Of a DNA stretch of 34,492 nt, positions 1 to 8,055 are shown piece by piece. The stretch spans positions 1-34,492 of the forward strand of contig CALHVG010000024.1 in the NCBI GenBank assembly GCA_938039145.1, read 5' to 3'. The stretch's first letter is position 1; each line of letters opens with the position of its first letter. The position numbers were made by a program, and so were the translations under genes. Below the pieces are notes generated by a model that was not told where the DNA came from, made no database searches, and saw only the letters and a list, made by a program, of their open reading frames with translations. Origin of the DNA: an uncultured Treponema sp. (GTDB lineage Bacteria > Spirochaetota > Spirochaetia > Treponematales > Treponemataceae).

Positions 1-1
1 A

Positions 2-477
2 AATGAAATGATTGAAAAAGGATATAAAATTATTGATTGAGCTTCAAATGTAAAAACAAATCAAGAACCCGATGTTGTAATTGTAGCTTCTGGAGTTGAA
101 CCTAACTTAGAAGCGCTTGCTGCAATAAGCATAATTAATAAAGAATTTAGTAATTTAAAAATAAGATTTGTTTATGTTTTAGACTTATTAAAATTAAGAA
201 CAAAAGAAATTGACCCACGTGGTATCAGCGATGCTGAGTATTTACAACAAATAAACCAATAATCTTTGCATTCCATGGATATGAAGGATTAATTAGGGAT
301 ATTTTCTTCGCAAGAGAAAATCACAATTTAATAGTGCATGGATACCGTGAAAATGGTGATATCACAACAAGTTTTGACATTAGATTTTTAAGTCAAATGG
401 ATCGCTTTCATATTGCACAAAGCATTGCAAAAGCAGTGTATAAATCTGAAGCTAAAACATTTATTAATAAAATTTAA
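2..477 (+). pseudogene. Phosphoketolase C-terminal fragment, mollicute-like, frameshifted
   Basis: This is the 3' end of a xylulose-5-phosphate/fructose-6-phosphate phosphoketolase, a thiamine-diphosphate enzyme that makes acetyl phosphate. It is recognised by the C-terminal family signatures EPDVVIVASGVEPNLEALAA, KIRFVYVLDLLKLR, DPRGISDAEY and then FAFHGYEGLIRDIF, HNLIVHGYRENGDITT, DRFHIAQ. The reading frame starting at base 2 contains TGA at 38-40, where the family has Trp (IDWASN), so it needs genetic code 4. It then stops at TAA 260-262. The remainder continues one frame back from 253 (KPIIFAF) to TAA 475-477, which is consistent with loss of one A in the ATAAACC run. Base composition is very unlike the neighbour: 12 of the first 60 bases are G/C, against 29 of 60 at 601-660. 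The gene is truncated by the window start. Family identity is seen directly; a mollicute origin is inferred. Confidence 0.85.
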
Positions 478-488
478 TTTTTAAAAAC

Positions 489-517
489 TTGAAAAAAACG
501 AATCTTTGAAATACTAT
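489..517 (+). promoter_or_regulatory. Possible promoter of the aldolase gene
   Basis: TTGAAA at 489-494 and TACTAT at 512-517 are separated by 17 bases, which gives a start about 30 bases before the ATG at 551. A better-looking TATAAT at 521-526 has no good -35 box. The element lies at the border between the AT-rich foreign fragment and treponemal sequence, so its assignment is tentative. Confidence 0.3.
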
Positions 518-550
518 GTATATAATTGAAATCTCAAGGAGAACTGACAT

Positions 551-1555
551 ATGGTAAGTTACAAAGAACTCGGTCTTGTAAACACAAAACACATGTTCGA
601 GGCCGCCATGAAAGGCAAGTATGCTATTCCTGCCTACAACTTCAACAACATGGAGCAGATGCAGGCAATTATAATGGCATGCGTGGAATCAAAATCACCT
701 GTAATTCTTCAGGTGTCAAAAGGAGCCAGGAACTATGCCGACAAATACATCCTGCGCAACATGGCAAAGGGAGCGGTAGAATACGCTCATGAATTGGGAT
801 GCGATATTCCTATCGTGCTGCACCTTGACCACGGCCCTAACTTCGAGGTGGCAAAAGACTGCATCGACAACGGATTTTCTTCCGTTATGATAGACGGTTC
901 CGCCCTCTCGTATGACGACAACGTAAAACTCACAAAAGAAGTTGTAGACTACGCTCATTCACGAAATGACTATGTTACCGTAGAGGCGGAACTTGGCGTT
1001 CTTGGCGGAGTTGAGGATGATGTTGCTGCCGAAGAATCAAAATACACAAAACCAGAAGAAGTAATCGACTTCACATCAAAGACGGGCTGTGATTCACTTG
1101 CAATTTCCATCGGCACTTCTCACGGAAGATGCAAATTTACTCCGGAACAGTGCACAAGACGGGACGACGGAACTTTGGTTCCTCCGCCGCTTGCATTTGA
1201 TGTTCTTGAAGCCATTGAAAAGCAGCTTCCCGGATTCCCAATCGTACTTCACGGAGCATCATCTGTTCCGCAGGTATACGTAAAGGAAATCGAAAAGTTC
1301 GGCGGAAAGATTCCTAATTCAGTAGGAATTCCTGAAGAGCAGCTTAGAAAGGCGGCAAAATCCGCAGTTTGCAAAATAAACGTAGACTCGGACGGAAGAC
1401 TTGCAATGACAGCCGCGATACGAAGGATGTTCGCAGAACAGCCTGACGTGTTCGACCCACGCCTTTACCTTGGACCTGCCCGTGACGAGCTCAAAAAGAT
1501 GTACATGGAAAAGAACGTGAACGTGTTTGGTTCTGCAGGACACTGGAACGACTAG
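551..1555 (+). CDS. fba: Class II fructose-1,6-bisphosphate aldolase
   Basis: This cytoplasmic zinc enzyme interconverts fructose-1,6-bisphosphate with dihydroxyacetone phosphate and glyceraldehyde-3-phosphate in glycolysis and gluconeogenesis. The 334-residue protein has the class II hallmarks. Near residue 90, VLHLDHG supplies the catalytic Asp and a zinc His. EAELG.LGG follows around 137-145. ISIGTSHG (around residue 190) and VLHGASS (around 235) provide the other metal and phosphate ligands, and INVDSDGRLA lies near 280. The N-terminus (VSYKELGLVNTKHMF...AIPAYNFNNMEQM) is the form I associate with treponemal aldolases. AAGGAG at 536-541, nine bases before ATG 551, fixes the start. Codon use and composition match the treponemal genes and not the fragment upstream. 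It is transcribed alone and ends at a strong terminator. Confidence 0.96.
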   Translation: MVSYKELGLVNTKHMFEAAMKGKYAIPAYNFNNMEQMQAIIMACVESKSPVILQVSKGARNYADKYILRNMAKGAVEYAHELGCDIPIVLHLDHGPNFEVAKDCIDNGFSSVMIDGSALSYDDNVKLTKEVVDYAHSRNDYVTVEAELGVLGGVEDDVAAEESKYTKPEEVIDFTSKTGCDSLAISIGTSHGRCKFTPEQCTRRDDGTLVPPPLAFDVLEAIEKQLPGFPIVLHGASSVPQVYVKEIEKFGGKIPNSVGIPEEQLRKAAKSAVCKINVDSDGRLAMTAAIRRMFAEQPDVFDPRLYLGPARDELKKMYMEKNVNVFGSAGHWND

Positions 1556-1588
1556 AGCAGGAAAGTCAAAAACTTAAATTGCCTATAA

Positions 1589-1619
1589 AAAAGCTGCCCC
1601 TAAAAGGGCAGCTTTTTTT
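1589..1619. terminator. Bidirectional intrinsic terminator
   Basis: A stem of AAGCTGCCC (1591-1599) and GGGCAGCTT (1606-1614) is followed by a T-run on the plus strand. An A-run on the other flank gives a T-run on the minus strand. It lies between the convergent aldolase gene and the lipoprotein gene and can serve both. Confidence 0.9.
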
Positions 1620-1645
1620 ATCTAAAGATTATTTCAAAAATCCTG

Positions 1646-3771
1646 CTATTCTACAGTTACCGCAAAAGTCGCGCTGTACGAAAAACTTTCGTAAGATGCA
1701 ACTGCAACTATGTTCAGTTTGCTTCCGGAAGGAATATCCGCAGGGATTGTTATAACGCCGTCGGAAGTAACTGAAAATTTATCCGAGATTTCAAAACCGC
1801 CGCCCGAGAACACTTTTACATCCCAGCGCGATACGGAAAGAGTTTCCGTTCCTTTTGAGGCGGAAAGAGTTGCTTTTTTTCCTTTTTTATATTTTCCGTC
1901 GCTTTCATTGCTTTTTATCGATAATTTTATTCCGTCTCCGACATTTACGTTTATATTTCCGCCGGAAGCGTCAAGCTTTCCTTCATCGCCGTCTTTTACT
2001 ATAACAAAATTCGCCGAAATGAATTTATCGCACAAATCCTGAGTAAGATTTCCGGGGGAAGAAGCAAGAACTTTTGTGCCTTTAATGTAGTTGAAAGCCA
2101 AGCCCGCATTCCATGAAAGTTCCGCAACCTGACTTTGATTCAAATCAGGCTCCACATTAACAAACAGATTGGGAAGCGCGAAGTTTATTTTTCCGAGGGA
2201 AGAGCCGTCCAAAGTCTTTACGCAAGTGCTTCCTGAAAGTGTAAGTTTTCCGTTTGCGGTTATTCCGCCCCGAATTTCAACGTCTTTTAGAGTTATATCC
2301 GTGCCTGCGTTAAAAGTCACGGGGCTTTCGGAGTAGTGATTTTTTCCGTCCACTATGATTTTATCCGAACCGGAACAGGAAGTTAAAGACGAATAAGTAA
2401 TGTCCGACAAAAGCGTTACGTTCATCAAAAAGCCGTCAGAACCGCACTTGTCAAACGCTTTATTAAGCGTCTTTAACGGAGCGGTTTTGCTTCCCGGATT
2501 TAAGTCGTTTCCGCTTGAAGAGACGAACAGATTCGTTCTTATTACATCAAAACGAGCCACAACAAGCTCGGAATCAGCATAATCTTCCTTTTGGGAATAT
2601 GCCTTTAATAAATAATTTCCGTCAGGAAGTTCCAGCTCAAATTTTCCGCCGTTGTTTCTTCCGTTGCGCAGCAAAGTGTTCGACGAATCGTAAAGTTCAT
2701 ATGCGACTATTGAGTCCGACGTGTCTTTGTTTTCGCTGTCTTTTGCAGCGGGAGTAATTACGATTACCGCGTTTTCATTTCCGTCATCCTGCGCTATTTT
2801 CCGAAGAACGGAAGAAAGCGGAGTTTGCAACGCATCCTTTTTTTTCAGTAATAACTACAGGTTCAAGCTGCTTTGTGTTCACCGATATAAAAACGCTTGA
2901 TGAAAGAGCCTTTTCATCTTTCAATTTGATTGTATACGATTTATATTTTCCGAGATCTATATCGTCAGTCAAAAAGTAAGATTCCTGTCCGTGGGCATGA
3001 AAAATAACGGAACAGGGAGTAAGAGTTATCGATGGAGTTCCCGCAGAAAACTTAGGATTGGAAAACGTAAAAGTTCCGTCAGGCTTTACAGTAACAGAAG
3101 TTTCCTCGCCGTTTATGGTAAGCGTTTTTATGTCAAAATGCGTAGCTTTCATAATATTGCTTTCGGGCATATTGAATCTTACGACATATTTTGGAGGAGT
3201 TGCAGAATCTTTGTAGACCGCAGCGCCGTAAACTTTAGGAGGCGGAGAATTGCAGATAATCCTGACCGGAGAAAAATCTCCAAAATCAGTGTGTGAAGTA
3301 GGATGCCTTAAATTTACCGTAGGAGTTATTTCAAATCCTGTTTCAACTTTTCTTAAAAACTCGGAAGGATATACAAGATGAATTATTGATTTGTCGTTAG
3401 AATCCTGCTCAATAGAAACCAATGAAGGGTCGGGAGCGGAGCCGAAAAGCGTTGCAGCCTTATTTCTGTCGTCCGCAGAAAGCGAAAGACCGAAGGTCAT
3501 GTTTTTATGATCAACAAACGTGAAGTTCTGAGGATTACGCAGAAAAAAAACGAATGTCCAAATCCTTGTCAGAAGGAATAATTAACGCTCCGTCGTCCAC
3601 CGTCAAAAAATCGGTAATTGAAAGCGAATAATCCGTTATCGCGCTTGTTCCCGTATATTCCAGAAAGTAAGCGCGCACGGGTTTATTCACGGAATCGGTG
3701 ATGAACTTGCACGAAAAAAAATAGAACGCAAATAAAAAAATAAGCGTTTTTTTTACAGTATGTAAAATCAT
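1646..3771 (-). pseudogene. Beta-helix surface lipoprotein gene split by two homopolymer frameshifts
   Basis: Three abutting reading frames form one protein of about 707 residues. The first (ATG 3771 to stop 3535) has a lipoprotein signal, with VKKTLIFLFAFYFFSC ending in the candidate acylated Cys21. The second runs to 2784 and carries an NSPPPK...DIKTLTING module. The third ends at 1646 and carries VSSSGNDLNPGSKTAPLKTL, typical of DUF1565/parallel beta-helix proteins, followed by a beta-rich C-terminus. The first break is at the T8 run (minus strand) near 3542-3549: removing one base gives RFFLRNPQNFTFVDHK. The second is at the A8 run near 2838-2845: removing one base gives EKKDALQTPLSS. GGAG lies about 8 bases before ATG 3771, and the gene starts 14 bases after the barrel gene, so it is the fourth gene of the cyclase operon. 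The breaks could be genuine decay, phase variation, or sequencing indels. A specific ligand cannot be inferred. Confidence 0.8.
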
Positions 3772-3785
3772 CCAAAACTCCGTTT

Positions 3786-5099
3786 CTAGAACTGCCAGCC
3801 CAGTCCGAGCGACGGGTAAATTGCCCCGAAAGGCATATCCTTCACAAACGCCATAGAATAGTCTACGGAAAGTTCCGTATACAGCCTATTGGTTATATAA
3901 AACTGCGCCGCGCCGCCTGCCATAAGCCCGAAATTCAAGCTATTCAGAGGGGTGGACGAAACGCCGTTCTTAAAAGTGAACTTGTAGTCGTTGAAAAAAA
4001 CAATTTGAGGCCCTGCATGAAGTTCAAGCGTCGCATAATGCCTTGTGTTTTCGGATTTTTTCATCTTAATTCTAAGCGGACGCTGATATACAAAATTTAC
4101 GCCGGATGTAAAAAGAGTTCCTTTTATTTTGTACGAATCCAAAGAGGCTGACATTCTTGTGTAAGTTCCGGAAACTCCCATGCCCAAATATCCGTAGCCG
4201 CGCTTAAACGGAAGCACGGAAAACTTTGCGTAGAAACTCAAAGGATACACCGAAGATTTTAGATACGTCATGAACGTGTCGTCGTAAAGAATTACAGGGC
4301 ATGTATAGCCTGCGCTCAAATCGTAGTCTATACGTTTTTTGAACTTTACGATTATCTCATCTTTTTTGTTTATCTCACTTTTAAGTCCGCTTGCATCCTG
4401 AGCGATAAGTTTGTATGTTCCCACCTCAAGATTTTTCATGTCGAACTGGAGTTTCAGTCTTCTGTGTTTCTCGTCAGTTTCAAGAATCTTAGGAAAAAGC
4501 CGTTTTTTTTCAGTTCCGTCGGAATTGACCAAATAATAAGTCGTAAACGAAGTGTCGCTTTCATCCTGCCGTGTGAAAAAAAGATTTTTTCCGGTAACAT
4601 TAAATATTCCGTCGTTTATTTCTTCAAGATAAATTGTGGAAGAAAGATTCCTTGACGTTGAAACGCCGCTAATTTCAGGCTGAAACGCCATGTATATTTT
4701 AAAGTCAAAATAGTCGGATTCAACTTCAGGCACCCCGATAAGGTTGTACGTTATAACTTTGTACCTGTAGGTTCCGGGCGAAAGAAGCGGCTGAACCTGA
4801 ACGGACGGAGTGTTCCCGTCGCTGAAAATCCTGTTTATTTCGTGGAAAGATTTTTTCTTTTCAGAATATTCTTCTATCACAACCTCGTATTTTAATACAA
4901 ACTCGGGATTTTCTTCTTTCCACTCAAGATATTGCCATTTACTCTCCGCATCTTCTTCTTCCTCGATTCCGATTTCAGAGCCGGCTTCCTGCGATTCGGT
5001 AAAATTTCCGTCATTCGGGCTTGAATACGCAGGAAAAGCGGAAAAAACGATGAACGGAAGGGCAATCAGAAGATAGAAAAATCGTTTTTTATTTTCCAT
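3786..5099 (-). CDS. Outer-membrane beta-barrel protein with N-terminal Ig-like region (TP0483-like by position)
   Basis: The 437-residue protein has a signal peptide (KKRFFYLLIALPFIVFSAFPAYS, cleavage near residue 26). An acidic linker (EIGIEEEEDAE) follows, then about 200 residues of beta-sandwich-like sequence (SPGTYRYKVITYNLIGVPEVESDYFDF; NLEVGTYKLIAQDASG). The C-terminal third, from about residue 265, has alternating aromatic/polar strands and ends LGLGWQF; a terminal Phe is typical of outer-membrane barrels. Its ATG lies inside the end of the FecR-domain gene with an 11-base overlap, which suggests translational coupling. From memory, T. pallidum has a similarly placed gene next to a FecR-like gene and a cyclase, and one such protein (Tp0483) has been reported to bind fibronectin. 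That link rests on position and recall, not on alignment. It probably displays its N-terminal region in the periplasm or at the surface. Confidence 0.8.
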   Translation of the reverse strand: MENKKRFFYLLIALPFIVFSAFPAYSSPNDGNFTESQEAGSEIGIEEEEDAESKWQYLEWKEENPEFVLKYEVVIEEYSEKKKSFHEINRIFSDGNTPSVQVQPLLSPGTYRYKVITYNLIGVPEVESDYFDFKIYMAFQPEISGVSTSRNLSSTIYLEEINDGIFNVTGKNLFFTRQDESDTSFTTYYLVNSDGTEKKRLFPKILETDEKHRRLKLQFDMKNLEVGTYKLIAQDASGLKSEINKKDEIIVKFKKRIDYDLSAGYTCPVILYDDTFMTYLKSSVYPLSFYAKFSVLPFKRGYGYLGMGVSGTYTRMSASLDSYKIKGTLFTSGVNFVYQRPLRIKMKKSENTRHYATLELHAGPQIVFFNDYKFTFKNGVSSTPLNSLNFGLMAGGAAQFYITNRLYTELSVDYSMAFVKDMPFGAIYPSLGLGWQF

Positions 5100-8055
5100 A
5101 GGGATTCGCCGCTCCTGTTGCCTTTGTCTTCTTCGGTGTCGGTATATCGGTAGTGAAAACCGAAGAGACTTCTTTTCCTTCCTGCAAAATCTTATCCGGT
5201 TTTCCGTCCTTGTCAGTGTCTACCCTTCTTACGCCTTTTACAGTCCATGTGAAAGTTCCGTTAGAAAAATAAGCCTTTTCTTTATCAGGAATCTTTGTAA
5301 AATCAATAGAATACGAAAGTCCGTCCTTTACGTTCTGAGAAAGAACTTCGGAACCGAACCTGTTCTTTATTGAAACAAAATAGTCCGTAGCATCAGGCAC
5401 GGAACCCCACGAAAGTATTATCGTCCTTGGATTTTCAGGATTTCTTAGATAGTCCGCATTAAATATTTCAGGAAGCGCAGAAAGATTTTTAGCATCCGAA
5501 AGCGGCTCCAACGGAAGAACGGAAAAATGACCTATGTGTTTTCTTTCGCTGTTGGAAACGTCTATACCGTCAATTGTCTCGGCATATACAATTATCTCGT
5601 ATTTTCCGGGTCTAAGTCCGTCAGCCGTATCCAAAACTATCCTGTTCGGTGCAATGCGTTTTCCTCTAGCCATCTCTTTGTCAGAAGGAATACGCATTAT
5701 CTCTTGAGGGCGCCTGGAATCGGTTTTTCGTAAAACGAACTGCGCTTTTCTTAAATCGTCCACGGAACTCCATCTTGCAACAACCGGAGAAAGAATCGCA
5801 TCCGCTCCTTTTATTTGCGCATAGTTTACAGGACGCTCAATTTCTACAGGACGAAGTTTTGCAAGGTAAAAATCATTTTCAGAGAGTTTTCCCGTTCTTC
5901 GGCTTGCAATTCCGGGGATTGCGTTAGAGTTTGCCTGCACGTTCCATCTGTACATGGTTCTGTCTATAAAATCCACGCTTTTGAACATCTCTACTTCAGT
6001 TTCCGTTCCGTAAATTACGTCTTCATGCACAAGATAGTCATCCGTTTTTCTGAAAATCTGAAGTCTGTAATAATCGGCTTCGGGAACTTCGCTCCACTTG
6101 AACTTGTACGGGACGCTTTCCCTTGCTACAGCCTTTGCTTTCGGCTCTTCCAAAGTCGAAGCGGGAAGGTTTCCCATGACGTTCAATTTTTTTGGCGGAG
6201 TTGAAAGAACCGTCCCCGTAGAAGAATCCTGAGAGCGAAGCCGCCACCAATACTCCCCTTCCTGAAGGTTCACGCCCTTCATTCCGGACGCAGACGCTCC
6301 TGTCGAGTAAATGATATTCGAAAAATTCTCTGCGGAAGAAATTTCCAAAAAACTTTCAAAATTTTCAGGAAGGTTTTTCTTCCACGTGAACTTTGTGTCG
6401 GGAAGAAGCGTAATTGACGAGCGGTATCCGTCGGCAGGCTCTATCGTGTGCTGCTCGGGATTCCCTTTCAGCGCAAAGAAAAAGCGCACGTCGGAGGAAG
6501 GAGAGACGTTCCCCTCCCCGTCTTCCTGGGAGACAGCCCAATACCATTTTCCTTCGGTAAGATTTTTTGCATATCCTTTGAACGAACAGAAATTTTCAAA
6601 GGAAGTCTCCACAATTTTCGGATTTTTTAGTTCCGGATTGTCGGCAATCGTAAGAATATATTTTGAAGCCTCGTTTTCCTGCTTCCACGAAAAAGCGATT
6701 TCCTTTGCGTTCTGTTCCACGTTCAGGATTCCGTTGTTCACCGGCGTAAAAAGCATCGGTTTTTCAAGAGTTCCTTTTTTTTCTATCAAGAAACTTCCAG
6801 TTTCCGAAGGAGAAGCAAGACCTTTTTTATTTATCGTGTAGAACGGAGTTACCCTCCACCAGTATTTTCCTTCACCCAGCGTGGAAACAATCGAAGAAGT
6901 AAGGCTTGAGCGTTGCACCAGCACAGGATTCTGCATTCCGGGATTGTCGGCAATTTCAAGATTGTACGAAGTCGCAAAAGGGCTTTCCGTCCATATAAGA
7001 CGCACGCTTGGAAGTCGGTTTCTGAACGAATATGAATACCCCTGCACGGGAGCTACAAGGTTCGGCTTAGGCGACTGTATTACCTGAATTCTTCCAGTTT
7101 GCGTGGAATACAAGGGCGAGCCGTTTTCCATAAGAGATATGCGCCAGTAATATGTTCCGTTTTCAAGTTCCACGTCGCTTAAAGCCGAAAAAACGTCTTC
7201 GTCCGAACCTGCGGTACGTAAAAGTTTTATATTTATTTCCTCTTTTATATCGCTGAAATTCTTGTCGCCTGCCATGAAAAGCACGGCATCGCTTGCATTT
7301 TCGGGAATGTCCCGAGCGTAGAATCTGAACGGAACTTTTACGCTTCCTTTTTCGTGGTACAGCACTTTTGAGTTTTGAAGCGGCTCATTCACAACAAGGA
7401 GAGGCGTTTTTGGTTTTTGGGAAGAAAAATCTCCGTCTACGGAACTAAACTCTACCGCCTCGCCTTCCGTAACGCTCAATGCCTCATTTCCTTCCGTTTT
7501 TATAGAAGCGTTTCCCTTTATCACCTGAAGAGAAAATCCGTTCTCATTTCCGCTTTCGCCTGCATCGGACGATGCGCTAAGCGAAGAACCCGTCTCAAGA
7601 GAAACGCGAACGCCATTCGAAGACAGCGTCATTCCGCCTGAAGATTCGGAAGCGTCCACCGTGGCGTATCCGTCCAAAAGTTCAGCCGTCAACGATTTAT
7701 CTTCGGTAAGAAAAACTTGCGCCATCGTGTTTTCGGCAAGTTCCATGACGTTTCCGTCCGAAAACCAAACCGTCGCCTCCGAAAGGTTTGCCGTGTGGAT
7801 TGTGTCTCCGTTGTACACGGGAGAACCTTGCCGCAGCCTGTCCCACACCACCCGCTCAAGAAATTTTCGCTGTGCTGTCTTGTACTTGAACGTTATCGTG
7901 GCAATAGGTTTTTCGTTCAGTTTTGTCAACGCACGGAAAAAATTATTGTAAAAAAGATAAGAATTTATAGAAGCCCCGACAATGCACATAAAAATCGCAA
8001 AGAAGAAGAGGGCTGGAAAGTTATTTCTTGACTTGGATCTTGTTTTCTTCTTCAT
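5089..8055 (-). CDS. FecR-domain inner-membrane protein with repeated fibronectin-like domains
   Basis: The 988-residue protein has a short basic cytoplasmic tail, one membrane segment at about residues 13-36 (FPALFFFAIFMCIVGASIN), and then a large periplasmic part. A FecR domain covers about residues 60-215 (GDTIHTANLSEATVWFSDG, NVMELAENTMAQVF, LLDGYATVDAS, SLQVIKGNASI). After it come at least four beta-sandwich repeats of about 90-100 residues, several ending in a YWWR or YWAV strand (GEGKYWWRV, EGKWYWAV, EGEYWWRLRS). FecR proteins classically relay periplasmic signals from outer-membrane receptors to ECF sigma factors, but no sigma factor is present here. The neighbour upstream is an adenylate cyclase (35-base overlap) and downstream a barrel protein (11-base overlap). 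A signalling or scaffolding role between cyclase and outer membrane is inference. The A8 run near 6775-6782 stays in frame. Confidence 0.88.
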   Translation of the reverse strand: MKKKTRSKSRNNFPALFFFAIFMCIVGASINSYLFYNNFFRALTKLNEKPIATITFKYKTAQRKFLERVVWDRLRQGSPVYNGDTIHTANLSEATVWFSDGNVMELAENTMAQVFLTEDKSLTAELLDGYATVDASESSGGMTLSSNGVRVSLETGSSLSASSDAGESGNENGFSLQVIKGNASIKTEGNEALSVTEGEAVEFSSVDGDFSSQKPKTPLLVVNEPLQNSKVLYHEKGSVKVPFRFYARDIPENASDAVLFMAGDKNFSDIKEEINIKLLRTAGSDEDVFSALSDVELENGTYYWRISLMENGSPLYSTQTGRIQVIQSPKPNLVAPVQGYSYSFRNRLPSVRLIWTESPFATSYNLEIADNPGMQNPVLVQRSSLTSSIVSTLGEGKYWWRVTPFYTINKKGLASPSETGSFLIEKKGTLEKPMLFTPVNNGILNVEQNAKEIAFSWKQENEASKYILTIADNPELKNPKIVETSFENFCSFKGYAKNLTEGKWYWAVSQEDGEGNVSPSSDVRFFFALKGNPEQHTIEPADGYRSSITLLPDTKFTWKKNLPENFESFLEISSAENFSNIIYSTGASASGMKGVNLQEGEYWWRLRSQDSSTGTVLSTPPKKLNVMGNLPASTLEEPKAKAVARESVPYKFKWSEVPEADYYRLQIFRKTDDYLVHEDVIYGTETEVEMFKSVDFIDRTMYRWNVQANSNAIPGIASRRTGKLSENDFYLAKLRPVEIERPVNYAQIKGADAILSPVVARWSSVDDLRKAQFVLRKTDSRRPQEIMRIPSDKEMARGKRIAPNRIVLDTADGLRPGKYEIIVYAETIDGIDVSNSERKHIGHFSVLPLEPLSDAKNLSALPEIFNADYLRNPENPRTIILSWGSVPDATDYFVSIKNRFGSEVLSQNVKDGLSYSIDFTKIPDKEKAYFSNGTFTWTVKGVRRVDTDKDGKPDKILQEGKEVSSVFTTDIPTPKKTKATGAANPYGK

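Noticed and set aside
1..477. Treating the first bases as an ordinary treponemal gene
   Set aside because: A TGA at a conserved Trp, the base composition and the frameshift all argue against a functional treponemal gene.
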